64,000 nt of DNA from Ferriphaselus amnicola (GCF_000974685.2 NZ_AP018738.1:744001-808000); one strand, 5' to 3'. Positions 37,125-46,887 are shown, numbered from the stretch's first letter. The notes: a model not told the origin generated them from the letters alone. A program made the numbers and translations.

Positions 37125-38936
37125 ATGAACCGCTACCCGCTGTGGAAATACCTGCTGATCCTGTTCGTGCTGATCGCCGGGCTGATCTACACCCTGCCCA
37201 ATTTCTACGGTGAGTCGCCTGCGGTTCAAGTGCAGCCGCTGCGTAGCGGTTTGAAGGTCGATACTGCCTTGCTGGGTCGTGTGGATGCGGCGCTCAAAGC
37301 TGCCAATCTGCACGTCAATGCGCTATCGCTAGATAGCTCCAGCATCCGTGCTCGTTTTGCCGATACCGACAGCCAGCTCAAGGCCAAGGACGTGCTGGCC
37401 ACTCAACTCGGTGAAGACTACGTGGTGGCGCTGAATCTGGTGTCCAGCTCGCCGAATTGGCTGGCCAGCTTGCACGCGTTGCCGATGTATCTTGGCTTGG
37501 ATCTGCGCGGTGGCGTGCATTTCCTATTGCAAGTGGATATGAAAGCCGCGCTGAACAAGGCGATGGATTCCGCTGTGGCCGATCTGCGTAGCACGCTGCG
37601 TGAGCAGAACGTGCCTTACTCCGGCATCAACCGCGAGGGTAAGCAGATCGCCATCAAGTTCCGCGACAACGAAGGCCGCACTCGCGGCGAGAACGAGATC
37701 AAGCAGCACTTCAACGATCTGGCGCTGACCAGCAAGGAAGAGGGCGGCGAGTTCTTGTTGGTGGCGACACTCAAGCTGGAAGCTGAGAAGCGCATTCAGG
37801 ATTCCGCCGTGCAGCAGAATCTGCTGACGCTGCGCAACCGCGTGAACGAACTGGGTGTGTCTGAGCCGGTGATCCAGCAACAGGGGGTGGATCGCGTGGT
37901 GGTGCAACTGGCAGGGGTGCAGGATACCGCCCGCGCCAAAGATATTTTGGGTCGTACCGCGACGCTGGAAGTGCGTCTAGTGGATGATGAACATCCAATC
38001 AGCGCAGGCGGCGTTGCGCCGCTCGGCACCGAAGTGTTCAAAGATCGCGAAGGTGCGTTGGTGGTGGTGAAGAAGAGCGTATTGCTGACTGGTGAGCGCA
38101 TCAACGATGCCCAGCCCGGCTTCGATAATCGCAACAACGAACCCGCCGTTCACCTGAATCTGGATGCCGTAGGCGCACGCAAATTCAAAGAGGCGACCCG
38201 CGAGAACGTGGGTAAGCGCATGGCTATCATCTTGTTCGAGAAGGGGCGAGGCGAGGTCATTACCGCGCCGGTGATCCGCGAAGAGATTGGTGGTGGTCGC
38301 GTGCAGATCAGCGGCAAGATGAGTACCGAAGAGGCACAGGACACGTCGCTGCTGCTGCGTGCGGGTGCTTTGGCGGCTCCGATGGAAATCGTCGAAGAGC
38401 GCACCGTCGGCCCCAGCCTTGGCAAGGAAAACATCCAGCGTGGCTTCGACTCGACCAAATACGGTTTCATAATGATTTCGCTGTTCATGGTCGCCTACTA
38501 CCTGATGTTCGGCACAATTTCGGTGCTGGCGCTAGGCGCGAATCTGCTGTTGCTGGTAGCTCTGCTGTCGATGTTGCAAGCCACGTTGACGTTGCCGGGT
38601 ATGGCGGGTATTGCGCTGACGCTGGGTATGGCGATCGATGCCAACGTGCTGATCAACGAGCGTATCCGCGAGGAATTGCGCAATGGCGTGTCGCCGCAGG
38701 CGGCGATCAATGCGGGCTATGACCGTGCGTTCTCCACCATTCTCGACTCGAACATTACCACCATGATCGCCGGTATTGCGCTGTTTACCTTCGGTTCCGG
38801 CCCGATACGTGGTTTCGCCATGGTGCTGTGTCTGGGTATCCTGACTTCGATGTTCAGCGCCGTGCTGGTGTCGCGTGCGCTGGTCAATTTGATCTATGGC
38901 CGCCGTGCGCGCCTGTCCAAAGTAGCCATCGGCTGA
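37125..38936 (+). CDS. secD: Protein translocase subunit SecD
   Basis: SecD uses the proton gradient to help pull exported proteins through SecYEG. The 603-residue protein has an N-terminal membrane helix (LLILFVLIAGLIYTLPNFYG) and the periplasmic region with LPMYLGLDLRGGVHFLLQVD. Domain P1 and its repeats include LRNRVNELGVSEPVIQQQGVDRVVVQLAGVQD. Five C-terminal membrane helices carry GMAGIALTLGMAIDANVLINERIREE, with the conserved proton-pathway aspartate. secF follows 9 nt later. Confidence 0.98.
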   Translation: MNRYPLWKYLLILFVLIAGLIYTLPNFYGESPAVQVQPLRSGLKVDTALLGRVDAALKAANLHVNALSLDSSSIRARFADTDSQLKAKDVLATQLGEDYVVALNLVSSSPNWLASLHALPMYLGLDLRGGVHFLLQVDMKAALNKAMDSAVADLRSTLREQNVPYSGINREGKQIAIKFRDNEGRTRGENEIKQHFNDLALTSKEEGGEFLLVATLKLEAEKRIQDSAVQQNLLTLRNRVNELGVSEPVIQQQGVDRVVVQLAGVQDTARAKDILGRTATLEVRLVDDEHPISAGGVAPLGTEVFKDREGALVVVKKSVLLTGERINDAQPGFDNRNNEPAVHLNLDAVGARKFKEATRENVGKRMAIILFEKGRGEVITAPVIREEIGGGRVQISGKMSTEEAQDTSLLLRAGALAAPMEIVEERTVGPSLGKENIQRGFDSTKYGFIMISLFMVAYYLMFGTISVLALGANLLLLVALLSMLQATLTLPGMAGIALTLGMAIDANVLINERIREELRNGVSPQAAINAGYDRAFSTILDSNITTMIAGIALFTFGSGPIRGFAMVLCLGILTSMFSAVLVSRALVNLIYGRRARLSKVAIG

Positions 38937-38945
38937 GGAATAAGC

Positions 38946-39878
38946 ATGGAATTCTTCCGTATCAAAAAAGACATCCCGTTCATGAGTTACGGGAAGATCA
39001 CCACCAGTGTGTCGCTGGCGACCTTCCTGCTGGCCGTGTTCTTCCTGTTTACCAAGGGCTTGAACTTCGGTGTGGATTTCACAGGCGGCACCGTGATGGA
39101 GTTCCACTATGCGCAAGCAGCAGACGCGAACAAGGTACGCGAGCAGCTGGCGGGCATCGGACTGAAGGATGCACAGGTGCAGAACTTCGGCTCCAGCCAT
39201 GATCTGTTGATTCAAGTGCCGCTAAAGCAAAACGTGGCAGGGGCGAAGTTGTCTGAGCATGTGCGCGATACCTTGAAGCAGCATGACGCTACTGTGGAGA
39301 TGCGCCGCGTCGAGTTCGTCGGTCCGCAGGTGGGCAAGGATCTGGTCGAGAACGGTGCGATGGCGTTGTTGCTGGTCAGTTTGGGCATCGTCGGTTATCT
39401 GTGGCTGCGCTTCGAGTGGAAGTTCGGTCTGTCCGCCATCATCGCCAACCTGCATGACGTGGTCATCATTCTGGGTTTCTTCGCCTTTTTCCAGTGGGAG
39501 TTCTCGTTGTCGGTGCTGGCGGCAGTACTGGCAGTGCTGGGCTACTCGGTGAACGAATCCGTGGTGGTGTTTGATCGTATCCGCGAGAATTTCCGTTCTA
39601 TGCGCAAAGCCGAAGTCCATGAGGTGATCGATAACGCTATCACTCGCACCATGTCGCGCACCATCATCACCCATGCCTGTACCCAGATGATGGTCACGGC
39701 GATGCTGTTCTTGGGTGGCGAGACGCTGCACTATTTCGCGCTGGCACTGACCATCGGTATCCTGTTCGGTATCTACTCCTCGGTGCTGGTTGCCAGCCCG
39801 CTGCTGATGATGCTGGGAGTGTCGCGCGAGGACTTCATCAAGCCTGAAAAGGTCGAAGCCGAAGAAGTGTTGCCGTAA
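38946..39878 (+). CDS. secF: Protein translocase subunit SecF
   Basis: SecF pairs with SecD in the inner membrane. The 310-residue protein has an N-terminal helix (ITTSVSLATFLLAVFFLFTKG), the conserved LNFGVDFTGGTVMEF, and the RVEFVGPQVGKDLVENG periplasmic segment. The membrane part contains VLGYSVNESVVVFDRIREN, the SecF equivalent of the SecD proton motif. The start at 38946 follows GAGGAATAAGC. dedA lies 12 nt downstream and may share its transcript. Confidence 0.98.
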   Translation: MEFFRIKKDIPFMSYGKITTSVSLATFLLAVFFLFTKGLNFGVDFTGGTVMEFHYAQAADANKVREQLAGIGLKDAQVQNFGSSHDLLIQVPLKQNVAGAKLSEHVRDTLKQHDATVEMRRVEFVGPQVGKDLVENGAMALLLVSLGIVGYLWLRFEWKFGLSAIIANLHDVVIILGFFAFFQWEFSLSVLAAVLAVLGYSVNESVVVFDRIRENFRSMRKAEVHEVIDNAITRTMSRTIITHACTQMMVTAMLFLGGETLHYFALALTIGILFGIYSSVLVASPLLMMLGVSREDFIKPEKVEAEEVLP

Positions 39879-39890
39879 GGCGGAGGCATC

Positions 39891-40520
39891 ATGCTCGCGA
39901 CCTTCATCGATCTCATCCTACACCTGGATGTCCATCTGCAACTGCTGACGCAGGAGTATGGCGTCTGGGTGTATGCCATCCTGTTCCTTATCATCTTCTG
40001 CGAGACCGGACTGGTGGTCGCGCCGTTCCTGCCGGGCGATTCCTTACTGTTCGTGGCGGGCGCGCTGTGCGGCACGGGCGCTTTGCAGATCGAGCTCTTA
40101 GCTCCTTTGTTGATGCTGGCCGCATTCTCTGGTGATAACACCAATTACTGGATCGGACGGTTGATTGGGAAGCGGCTGATCGCTCGTAGCAACGGTCGTT
40201 GGCTCAAGCACGAACATCTGGAAAAGACGCACGCTTTCTACGCGAAGCATGGCGGCAAGACTATCCTGTTGGCTCGTTTCCTCCCCATCGTGCGCACCTT
40301 CGCACCGTTCGTGGCCGGTATCGGCGAGATGAGCTACCGCTTTTTCCTGACGTTCAGTGCGCTGGGGAGTGTGGTCTGGATTGGTTTCTTCACGCTGTGC
40401 GGTCTGTTCTTCGGCAACATTCCGGCGGTCAAAGATAATCTGATGCTCATTATCCTCGGCATCATTGCCATTTCGTTTCTACCCGCGCTACTCGAATTCG
40501 TCAGGCAGCGCAGACGCTAA
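39891..40520 (+). CDS. DedA-family membrane protein
   Basis: A 209-residue inner-membrane protein of the DedA/SNARE-associated group. Several members are now thought to be lipid scramblases or undecaprenyl-phosphate flippases. Visible family blocks are ILFLIIFCETGLVVAPFLPGDSLLFVAGAL, the conserved DNTNYWIGRLIGK and HGGKTILLARFLPIVRTFAPFVAGIGEMSY with re-entrant helix pattern. It follows secF closely. Its specific substrate is unknown. Confidence 0.92.
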   Translation: MLATFIDLILHLDVHLQLLTQEYGVWVYAILFLIIFCETGLVVAPFLPGDSLLFVAGALCGTGALQIELLAPLLMLAAFSGDNTNYWIGRLIGKRLIARSNGRWLKHEHLEKTHAFYAKHGGKTILLARFLPIVRTFAPFVAGIGEMSYRFFLTFSALGSVVWIGFFTLCGLFFGNIPAVKDNLMLIILGIIAISFLPALLEFVRQRRR

Positions 40521-40530
40521 AGGTTGAGCC

Positions 40531-41496
40531 ATGCCCAGTCACAGAAACGCTAGCCTAAAGGTTCTGGTCGTCGAGGACAGCAAGGTCGTACTCAAAGGAC
40601 TGTGTAACTATCTAGAGCGCATGGGTATCGCCAACCCGCTCACCGCCGAGACGGGGCTGGCCGCACTCGAAGTCTATGAGCGTGAACGCCCCGACATCAT
40701 CCTACTTGATGCCTTACTGCCAGACATCGATGGCTTCGAGATCGCCAAGCGCATCCGAGCCAAAGAACACCCTGAGGAGTGGACGGCGATCATCTTCTTG
40801 ACCAGTATGAGCAAGGATGAAGACTTGGTGCATGGCATCACGGCGGGCGGTGACGATTACCTGATGAAGCCGATCAGTCAAGTGGTGCTACAAGCCAAGA
40901 TCTCGGCGATGCGTCGTTTGGTTGAGATGCAGCGCAAGTTGGTCGATACCACGCATCAACTGAATGCGGCCAATAAGGAATTGCAGCGTCTATCCACCAC
41001 GGATGGTCTTACAGGCATCGCCAACCGTCGCATGTTCGACGAGTTGCTGATGCGCGAATGGCGGCGCTGTCAGCGTGCCAAAAAGCCATTGGCGCTGGTG
41101 ATGGTGGACGTGGATTTCTTCAAGCAATACAACGATACCTACGGTCATCAGGCGGGTGATGCCTGTCTGCAAGCGGTCGCTAAACAGATGGCTCGCTCCG
41201 CACCTCGTGCCAGTGACGTGGCGGCGCGCTATGGCGGCGAAGAGTTCGCCTTGATTTTGGGCGATACCGAGATCGACGGCGCGGTGTGGGTGGCGAACTA
41301 TATCCGGCAGAACATCGCTGACCTCAAAATGGCGCACAAGCGTTCGCCATTCAATCACGTCACAGTCAGTTGCGGCGTGGCCGCTATCGTGCCTAGCGAT
41401 AAAGCAACACCTAACGAACTCATCTTGTCCGCCGACCACGCCTTGTACCTAGCCAAAGAGCAGGGGCGTGATCGAGTCGCGGGTATGGGGAATTAG
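40531..41496 (+). CDS. Response regulator with diguanylate cyclase (REC-GGDEF)
   Basis: A 321-residue WspR/PleD-like protein. The receiver domain (1-125) has LVVEDSKVV, the phosphoacceptor in DIILLDALLPDIDG (D60) and the lysine block DYLMKPI. The GGDEF domain (155-315) has the active-site GGEEF (235-239). Five residues before it is an RASD inhibitory site (226-229), so the cyclase should be catalytically active and product-inhibited. It starts 10 nt after dedA. A second GGDEF-like gene with a broken active site lies on the opposite strand 26 nt downstream. Confidence 0.96.
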   Translation: MPSHRNASLKVLVVEDSKVVLKGLCNYLERMGIANPLTAETGLAALEVYERERPDIILLDALLPDIDGFEIAKRIRAKEHPEEWTAIIFLTSMSKDEDLVHGITAGGDDYLMKPISQVVLQAKISAMRRLVEMQRKLVDTTHQLNAANKELQRLSTTDGLTGIANRRMFDELLMREWRRCQRAKKPLALVMVDVDFFKQYNDTYGHQAGDACLQAVAKQMARSAPRASDVAARYGGEEFALILGDTEIDGAVWVANYIRQNIADLKMAHKRSPFNHVTVSCGVAAIVPSDKATPNELILSADHALYLAKEQGRDRVAGMGN

Positions 41497-41522
41497 AGCG
41501 TCAGCGTGAGTGGGCGATTTGC

Positions 41523-42476
41523 CTAGTTACTGATGCAATTCCGGCCGGATAGTCGAGCGCGTTGCAAGGCAGATTCGGTCTTCTGTAGTAACTGCTCCAG
41601 CGTTTCCTCGGTGTGAACCTCGGCCAAGCCTATAGAAATGGTGACTTGCGGCAGCGCATCGCCGCTAGGTGTGACGATCACGGCGTGCTCGACCTGTTGG
41701 CGCAAACGCTCGGCGGCTTTGCTGCCTTCGGCGGTGGTGGTACGCGGCAGGAATACGGCGAACACCTTGCCATGGAAGCGCGCGGCTTGGTCGTTCGGAC
41801 GCAAACAGGAAAGGATGGTCTGCGCCGCCGTGCGTAACGCCTGATCGCCGCCGAGACGGCCATGCTGCTGGTTGTAATGCTTGAACTGGTCGATGCTGAT
41901 CATCATCAGCGTGGCGTAGCCCTTGTCCATCGCGCAACGGTGGATCTGGCGGCTGAACATCTGATACATCCACTGGCTGTTGTAGAGGCCAGTCAACTCA
42001 TCCACATGATTCAATCCGGCGTAACCCTGACGGCTTTCGATGTCGTCATGGATGCTGCGTTCGCTGATGGGAATGCGCAACGCCAAGATGTTGAGCATGT
42101 TGCGTGCGGCTTGGTGAGAATCATTGATGAGCGACCAGATCGAGGCGTGGTCGATGGAGAGTAAATCACAATCGGTATCGGCGATCAGGTAGGAAAAGGA
42201 TTTACTGTCGTCGAGGATGGACATCTCGCCTACGGTCTCTCCTGTGCCGAACAGCGCCAGCGGTTCGTCGCTCAGTCCACCCGAGTTGACTCGCAGCCGT
42301 CCTGACAGGATGACGTAGATCTTTTCGCAGGATTCGCCGGGTGAGAGCAGTGTCTGTCCGCTGGTCAGGCTGATCAGACTTGCGTCTTCGAGGTGACGAT
42401 TGAGGAGCTCTTCCGGGACACCGAAAAAGAGTGGCACTTCTTCCAGTAGTTGCAGTATCACTTCGCTCAGATTCAC
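41523..42476 (-). CDS. Cyclic nucleotide-binding domain protein with degenerate GGDEF domain
   Basis: A 317-residue cytoplasmic protein. Residues 10-125 are a CRP-like cNMP-binding domain (LLSPGESCEKIYVILSGRLRV and TGETVGEMSILDDSKSFSYLIA). Residues 155-315 are GGDEF-like (DELTGLYNSQWM, SIDQFKHYNQQHGRLGGDQAL). The catalytic GG(D/E)EF is replaced by HGKVF (235-239). The inhibitory-site motif RPND (226-229) is retained at the proper five-residue distance. It is therefore probably not a cyclase but a c-di-GMP receptor, possibly also responding to a cyclic nucleotide. Convergent with the active REC-GGDEF gene. Start at 42476, giving MNLSEVILQLLEEVPLF. Confidence 0.9.
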   Translation of the reverse strand: MNLSEVILQLLEEVPLFFGVPEELLNRHLEDASLISLTSGQTLLSPGESCEKIYVILSGRLRVNSGGLSDEPLALFGTGETVGEMSILDDSKSFSYLIADTDCDLLSIDHASIWSLINDSHQAARNMLNILALRIPISERSIHDDIESRQGYAGLNHVDELTGLYNSQWMYQMFSRQIHRCAMDKGYATLMMISIDQFKHYNQQHGRLGGDQALRTAAQTILSCLRPNDQAARFHGKVFAVFLPRTTTAEGSKAAERLRQQVEHAVIVTPSGDALPQVTISIGLAEVHTEETLEQLLQKTESALQRARLSGRNCISN

Positions 42477-42489
42477 GGTGGGCTCCAGT

Positions 42490-42936
42490 TCACTCGGTTC
42501 GTAAATGGTCAGCCCAGTTGTTGGGCGTCTCGTATAGCCGTACCCGCTCTAGTCGCAGATGATTCCCATAAGTATCGCGGTAGGCGCTGTTGAGCAGGTT
42601 GAAGGCGATCATGGCCAGATGTTCGGCGGTGGGCGGTACATCCAACACCACCGTTTTGTGGCCGGGCATGGTTTCCAGAAAATCGAGCACGGCGCGGTCG
42701 CCGCGATAGACTAGAAACGCGTGATCCCATACCTCCACTACAACTTCGTTAGCAATGCGCTTCACTTCCGAGAAGTCCATCACCATGCCTTGTTCGGACA
42801 CGCCTTCGGTGGTGATGATGTCGCCGGAAAGGGTGATTTCCAGCGCGTAACGATGGCCGTGCAAATGACGGCACTGGCTGTTGTGGTTGGGAATGCGATG
42901 TCCAGCATCGAATTCCAGTCTTCGGGTGATCTGCAT
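42490..42936 (-). CDS. queD: 6-carboxytetrahydropterin synthase
   Basis: QueD converts dihydroneopterin triphosphate to 6-carboxytetrahydropterin, the first committed step toward queuosine. The 148-residue protein has the zinc histidines in FDAGHRIPNHNSQCRHLHGHRY, with the catalytic cysteine in the same block. It also has GMVMDFSEVKRIANEVV, WDHAFLVY, and PPTAEHLAMIAF near the end. The start matches MQITRRLEFDAGHR. It is 13 nt upstream of the cNMP/GGDEF gene on the same strand. tgt and gluQ, two later queuosine genes, lie about 7 kb away. Confidence 0.96.
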   Translation of the reverse strand: MQITRRLEFDAGHRIPNHNSQCRHLHGHRYALEITLSGDIITTEGVSEQGMVMDFSEVKRIANEVVVEVWDHAFLVYRGDRAVLDFLETMPGHKTVVLDVPPTAEHLAMIAFNLLNSAYRDTYGNHLRLERVRLYETPNNWADHLRTE

Positions 42937-43002
42937 GGTGGGTCGGATAGGCTGAATTGCCGCGAATTATAGCCGAGCGGCGGTGTTGGGGGTTCTATGA
43001 AT

Positions 43003-43031
43003 TTGGTCGTGGGCTCGAATGCACTTACAAT
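43003..43031 (+). promoter_or_regulatory. Predicted promoter of the trp-acc operon
   Basis: TTGGTC (43003-43008), a 17-nt spacer and TACAAT (43026-43031), ending 30 nt before the trpF start. The -35 is moderate, the -10 good. Confidence 0.5.
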
Positions 43032-43061
43032 GCAGCCCGTAACGAATTTTGTGTGTTCGAG

Positions 43062-43682
43062 ATGACTAGAATCAAGGTGTGCGGCCTGACCCGCGTTGCA
43101 GATATTCAGTTCGTCGCCGCTAGCGGTGCAGATGCCATCGGGCTGGTGTTCTACGAAAAGAGTCCGCGCTATGTCACGATTGCGCAGGCGCAGTGCTTGC
43201 TGGCGGCGCTGCCACCGTTCGTTTCCGTGGTGGGGTTGTTCGTCAATGCGAGTGCGGAAGCTGTGCGCGCTGTGCAGCAGCAGGTTGCGCTGGATGTGTT
43301 GCAGTTCCACGGCGAGGAGTCGCCGGAGTTCTGTCGCCAGTTTGGTCGCCCTTATCTCAAGGCGATTCGGGTCAAGGCAGGGGTGGATTTGCTACAATGC
43401 GCGGCGCGTTATGCCGACGCTCAGGCGCTGTTGCTGGATGCCTATGTCGAAGGCACGCATGGTGGCACCGGCGAGTCGTTCGATTGGGCGCTCATTCCGC
43501 ACAACTTGCCGCTACCGGTGATCCTCTCGGGCGGCTTGCATCCGGGCAATGTGGCAGCGGCGATAAGCGCAGTGCGGCCTTATGCGGTGGACGTATCCAG
43601 TGGTGTGGAGGCGGCAAAAGGAATCAAGGATGCGGCGAAGGTCGCGGCATTCATCAACGAGGTTAAGCACATTGAGTTATAA
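43062..43682 (+). CDS. trpF: Phosphoribosylanthranilate isomerase
   Basis: TrpF performs the Amadori isomerisation in tryptophan synthesis. The 206-residue TIM-barrel protein starts [10 protein letters not shown] (catalytic cysteine). It has [58 protein letters not shown] (catalytic aspartate) and [11 protein letters not shown]. The open frame extends upstream, but the ATG at 43062 gives the family start. Its 3' end overlaps trpB by 11 nt. Confidence 0.97.
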   Translation: MTRIKVCGLTRVADIQFVAASGADAIGLVFYEKSPRYVTIAQAQCLLAALPPFVSVVGLFVNASAEAVRAVQQQVALDVLQFHGEESPEFCRQFGRPYLKAIRVKAGVDLLQCAARYADAQALLLDAYVEGTHGGTGESFDWALIPHNLPLPVILSGGLHPGNVAAAISAVRPYAVDVSSGVEAAKGIKDAAKVAAFINEVKHIEL

Positions 43683-44871
43683 CTATCCTGACCTAGGCGG
43701 TCACTTCGGCCAGTTCGGCGGCATCTATATGGCCGAGACGCTCATCCCAGCCGTGGAAGAGTTGAGCCAACAATACCTGCGTTTCCGTGATGATCCCGAA
43801 TTCAAAGCCGAGCTGGCTTATGAGTTGAAGCATTACGTGGGTCGTCCCAGCCCCATCTACCATGCTAAACGACTGTCCGAACATTTAGGCGGCGCGCAGA
43901 TCTATCTCAAGCGCGAAGACCTGAATCACACCGGTGCGCACAAGATCAACAGCGCGATGGGACAAGCTTTACTGGCTAAGCGCATGGGCAAGAAGCGCGT
44001 CATCGCGGAGACCGGCGCGGGTATGCACGGCGTAGCGACCGCGACTGTGGCGGCGCGCTTTGGCATGGAGTGCATCGTTTATATGGGCGCGGAGGACATC
44101 CAGCGTCAAGCGCCGAACGTATTCCGCATGAAGTTGCTGGGCGCGAAAGTGGTTCCCGTCGAAAGCGGCTCGCGCACCTTGAAAGACGCCTGTAACGAAG
44201 CCATCCGCGACTGGGTCACCAACGTCGAATCCACGTTCTACATTTTCGGAACGGCGGCCGGCCCACACCCATATCCCATGATGGTGCGCGATTTCCAATG
44301 CGTCATCGGCAACGAAGCCAAAGTGCAGATGCCGGAGATGATCGGTCGCCAGCCGGATGCGGTGATCGCCTGCGTTGGCGGTGGTTCCAACGCCATCGGT
44401 CTGTTCCATCCTTACATCGAAGTGCCGAACGTGCAGATCATCGGTGTGGAGGCGGGTGGTTACGGCATTGCCAGCGGAAAACACGCTGCGCCGCTCACCG
44501 CCAATGCCAAGGTCGGCGTGTTGCACGGCAACAAGGTCAACCTGATGCAGGACGAGAACGGACAGATCATCGAAACACATTCCATTTCCGCTGGTCTGGA
44601 CTATCCCGGTGTCGGCCCTGAACATTGCTTGCTCAAAGATATCGGCCGTGCCCAGTATGTCGCCGCTGACGACGACGAGGCGATTGCTGCCTTTGACGCG
44701 CTGTGCCGTTACGAAGGCATCATCCCAGCGCTGGAATCCAGCCATGCCTTGGCGCACGCAATCAAGATCGCGCCGACGATGGCGAAAGACAAGGTGCTGC
44801 TGGTGAACCTATCTGGTCGCGGCGACAAGGATATGAACACCGTCGCACGTATCAAGGGGATCACGCTATGA
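43672..44871 (+). CDS. trpB: Tryptophan synthase beta subunit
   Basis: TrpB is the PLP-dependent half of tryptophan synthase, joining indole and serine. The 399-residue protein starts at a TTG inside trpF ([17 protein letters not shown]). It has the PLP lysine in [18 protein letters not shown], then [41 protein letters not shown] and [16 protein letters not shown]. No ATG start exists without a long unrelated extension. It overlaps trpA by 4 nt. Confidence 0.98.
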   Translation: MSYNYPDLGGHFGQFGGIYMAETLIPAVEELSQQYLRFRDDPEFKAELAYELKHYVGRPSPIYHAKRLSEHLGGAQIYLKREDLNHTGAHKINSAMGQALLAKRMGKKRVIAETGAGMHGVATATVAARFGMECIVYMGAEDIQRQAPNVFRMKLLGAKVVPVESGSRTLKDACNEAIRDWVTNVESTFYIFGTAAGPHPYPMMVRDFQCVIGNEAKVQMPEMIGRQPDAVIACVGGGSNAIGLFHPYIEVPNVQIIGVEAGGYGIASGKHAAPLTANAKVGVLHGNKVNLMQDENGQIIETHSISAGLDYPGVGPEHCLLKDIGRAQYVAADDDEAIAAFDALCRYEGIIPALESSHALAHAIKIAPTMAKDKVLLVNLSGRGDKDMNTVARIKGITL

Positions 44872-45668
44872 GCCGCATCCAGACGACTTTCGCAAGACTC
44901 AAGGCCGAACAGCGCAAGGCGCTGATCCCGTTCATCACGGCGGGTGATCCGTCGCCCAAGCTGACTGTGCCACTGCTGCACGGTTTGGTTGCGGCGGGTG
45001 CGGATGTGCTGGAGTTGGGCGTGCCATTTTCTGATCCGATGGCCGACGGTCCGACCATTCAGCGCGCTTCCGAACGTGCGCTAAAACAGGGTGTCAGCCT
45101 GCGCAGTGTGCTCGACATGGTGGCCGAGTTCCGTAAGTTGGATACGACTACGCCGGTGGTGCTGATGGGCTACGGCAATCCCATCGAGGCGATGGGCTGG
45201 GAGACGTTCGCCCGTCGCTGCGCCGAAGTGGGCGTGGATGGCGCGCTGACGGTGGATTTTCCACCAGAGGAAAGCCATGCAGCATTCGAGCATCTGGAGG
45301 CGCACGGCATCGATCCGATCTTCCTGTTGGCACCGACCACCCGCGATGAGCGCATCGCCGCTGTCGCCAAACTGGCGCGCGGCTACGTGTATTATGTGTC
45401 GCTCAAAGGCGTGACCGGCGCGGGCAACCTCGACCTTTCCGCCATCGAGGAAAAAATGCCGCACTTGCGCCGTTACCTCGATCTGCCCATCGGTGTCGGT
45501 TTCGGCATCCGCGATGCGGCTACGGCTGAAGCGGTGGCTAAGCTGTGCGATGGTGTAGTGGTTGGCAGCCGCATCGTGCAGGAGATCGAAAACTCAACAG
45601 AACAAAACGTGGTCGCCAACGTAGCGGCCTTGGTGTATGAACTCAGACAGGCCCTAGATCGGGCCTGA
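44868..45668 (+). CDS. trpA: Tryptophan synthase alpha subunit
   Basis: TrpA cleaves indole-3-glycerol phosphate to indole for TrpB. The 266-residue TIM-barrel has [15 protein letters not shown], the catalytic glutamate in [46 protein letters not shown] and [17 protein letters not shown]. The ATG at 44868 overlaps the trpB stop (ATGA). The longer open frame that starts inside trpB is rejected. accD follows 59 nt downstream after a GAGGAAATA ribosome-binding site. Confidence 0.98.
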   Translation: MSRIQTTFARLKAEQRKALIPFITAGDPSPKLTVPLLHGLVAAGADVLELGVPFSDPMADGPTIQRASERALKQGVSLRSVLDMVAEFRKLDTTTPVVLMGYGNPIEAMGWETFARRCAEVGVDGALTVDFPPEESHAAFEHLEAHGIDPIFLLAPTTRDERIAAVAKLARGYVYYVSLKGVTGAGNLDLSAIEEKMPHLRRYLDLPIGVGFGIRDAATAEAVAKLCDGVVVGSRIVQEIENSTEQNVVANVAALVYELRQALDRA

Positions 45669-45727
45669 GCTTTGCGCTTGGCGGTAGTCATGCCGCGAGC
45701 GGAGAAAACGAACAAGGAGGAAATACT

Positions 45728-46612
45728 ATGAGCTGGTTCCAGAAACTGTTGCCCCCCAAGATCAATCGCCGTGAGGGCGAAGATGCTAAGAAGAATGTGC
45801 CGGAAGGTTTGTGGTTCAAGTGCCCGAGTTGCCAAGCGGTGTTGTACTACACCGATCTGGAAAAGAACCTCGACGTCTGCCCGACGTGCAGCCACCATCA
45901 CCGAATCGGTGCGCGTCAGCGCTTGAATGCCTTGCTCGATGGCGAAGGCCGCTTCGAGATCGGCGCGGAAGTGCAGCCCGTGGATACCCTCAAGTTCAAG
46001 GATCAGAAGAAGTACTCCGATCGTCTGACCGCTTCGCAGAAAAGCACCGGTGAGGACGATGCGCTGGTGGTGATGCAGGGCAACGTTCAGGGTGTGCCGG
46101 TGGTGGCTGCCGTGTTCGAATTTAGCTTCATGGGCGGTTCGATGGGCTCGGTCGTCGGTGAGCGTTTCGTGCGCGGCGTGCAAGTCGCGCTGGAACAGCG
46201 CTGCCCCTTCGTCTGCTTCGCCGCCAGCGGCGGTGCGCGTATGCAGGAAGGCCTGCTGTCGTTGATGCAGATGGCCAAAACATGCGCCGCGCTGACCCAG
46301 CTTTCGCAGGAAAAAGTCCCCTTCATCTCCGTGCTGACTGACCCCACCATGGGCGGCGTTTCTGCCAGCTTCGCCTTCATGGGCGACGTGGTCATCGCCG
46401 AACCCGGCGCACTGATCGGCTTCGCCGGTGCGCGCGTGATCCAGCAAACTGTGCGCGAAACCCTGCCCGATGGCTTCCAACGTGCCGAGTTCCTGCTCGA
46501 ACACGGTGCCGTGGATATGATCGTGGATCGACGCGAAATGCGTACCCAATTGGCAACGCTGATCACTTTGCTGACTAAGCAGGCGGCGGTGGCGGAGAAA
46601 GAGGCAGCTTAA
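45728..46612 (+). CDS. accD: Acetyl-CoA carboxylase carboxyltransferase subunit beta
   Basis: AccD is the beta half of the carboxyltransferase that forms malonyl-CoA for fatty acid synthesis. The 294-residue protein has the N-terminal zinc ribbon with paired CPSC and CPTC motifs (about 33-55). The crotonase-like core contains [37 protein letters not shown] and [20 protein letters not shown]. The order trpA-accD-folC is widespread in beta- and gammaproteobacteria. An AAGGAGGAAA site precedes the ATG. Confidence 0.98.
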   Translation: MSWFQKLLPPKINRREGEDAKKNVPEGLWFKCPSCQAVLYYTDLEKNLDVCPTCSHHHRIGARQRLNALLDGEGRFEIGAEVQPVDTLKFKDQKKYSDRLTASQKSTGEDDALVVMQGNVQGVPVVAAVFEFSFMGGSMGSVVGERFVRGVQVALEQRCPFVCFAASGGARMQEGLLSLMQMAKTCAALTQLSQEKVPFISVLTDPTMGGVSASFAFMGDVVIAEPGALIGFAGARVIQQTVRETLPDGFQRAEFLLEHGAVDMIVDRREMRTQLATLITLLTKQAAVAEKEAA

Positions 46613-46627
46613 GCCGTACTACAGGCT

Positions 46628-46849
46628 ATGGGGTTGCTCTGGTCGAAGTCTCGTTTTGGCAAGGCTGTTGAGACAGGACTTTATCTCTTGGATATGGCCA
46701 TTGGATTTGGGCTGGTGTCTGGGGCTGCTGTTGCTATTGCCTTGGGTAAGTTTTTTCTTGGCGGTTTGTTAGGCGCAATTTTTTTGGGAGTTATTTTTCG
46801 TTTGACTCGACGTTCCCGTGAGCATAGGGCGCATACCCGCAAGGGGTAG
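46628..46849 (+). CDS. Small two-helix membrane protein of unknown function
   Basis: A 73-residue peptide with two predicted membrane helices (YLLDMAIGFGLVSGAAVAIALG and FLGGLLGAIFLGVIF). A basic tail follows (RLTRRSREHRAHTRKG). It sits 15 nt after accD. The tail and stop codon fall inside a dispersed 59-nt hairpin repeat (46829-46887). The native C-terminus may therefore have been replaced. There is no strong ribosome-binding site. It may be real, but coding status is moderate. Confidence 0.5.
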   Translation: MGLLWSKSRFGKAVETGLYLLDMAIGFGLVSGAAVAIALGKFFLGGLLGAIFLGVIFRLTRRSREHRAHTRKG

Positions 46850-46887
46850 GCTGTGGTTGCAAAGCCGCTAAAGTGGCAACAATCACG
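46829..46887 (+). repeat. Dispersed hairpin repeat, second copy
   Basis: 59 nt aligning without gaps to 34886-34944 inside gluQ, 46 of 59 bases identical by eye. Both copies share ACCCGCAAGGGG and a GTGGTTG...CAA(C/T)CAC stem. Differences are mostly in the loop. Confidence 0.72.
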
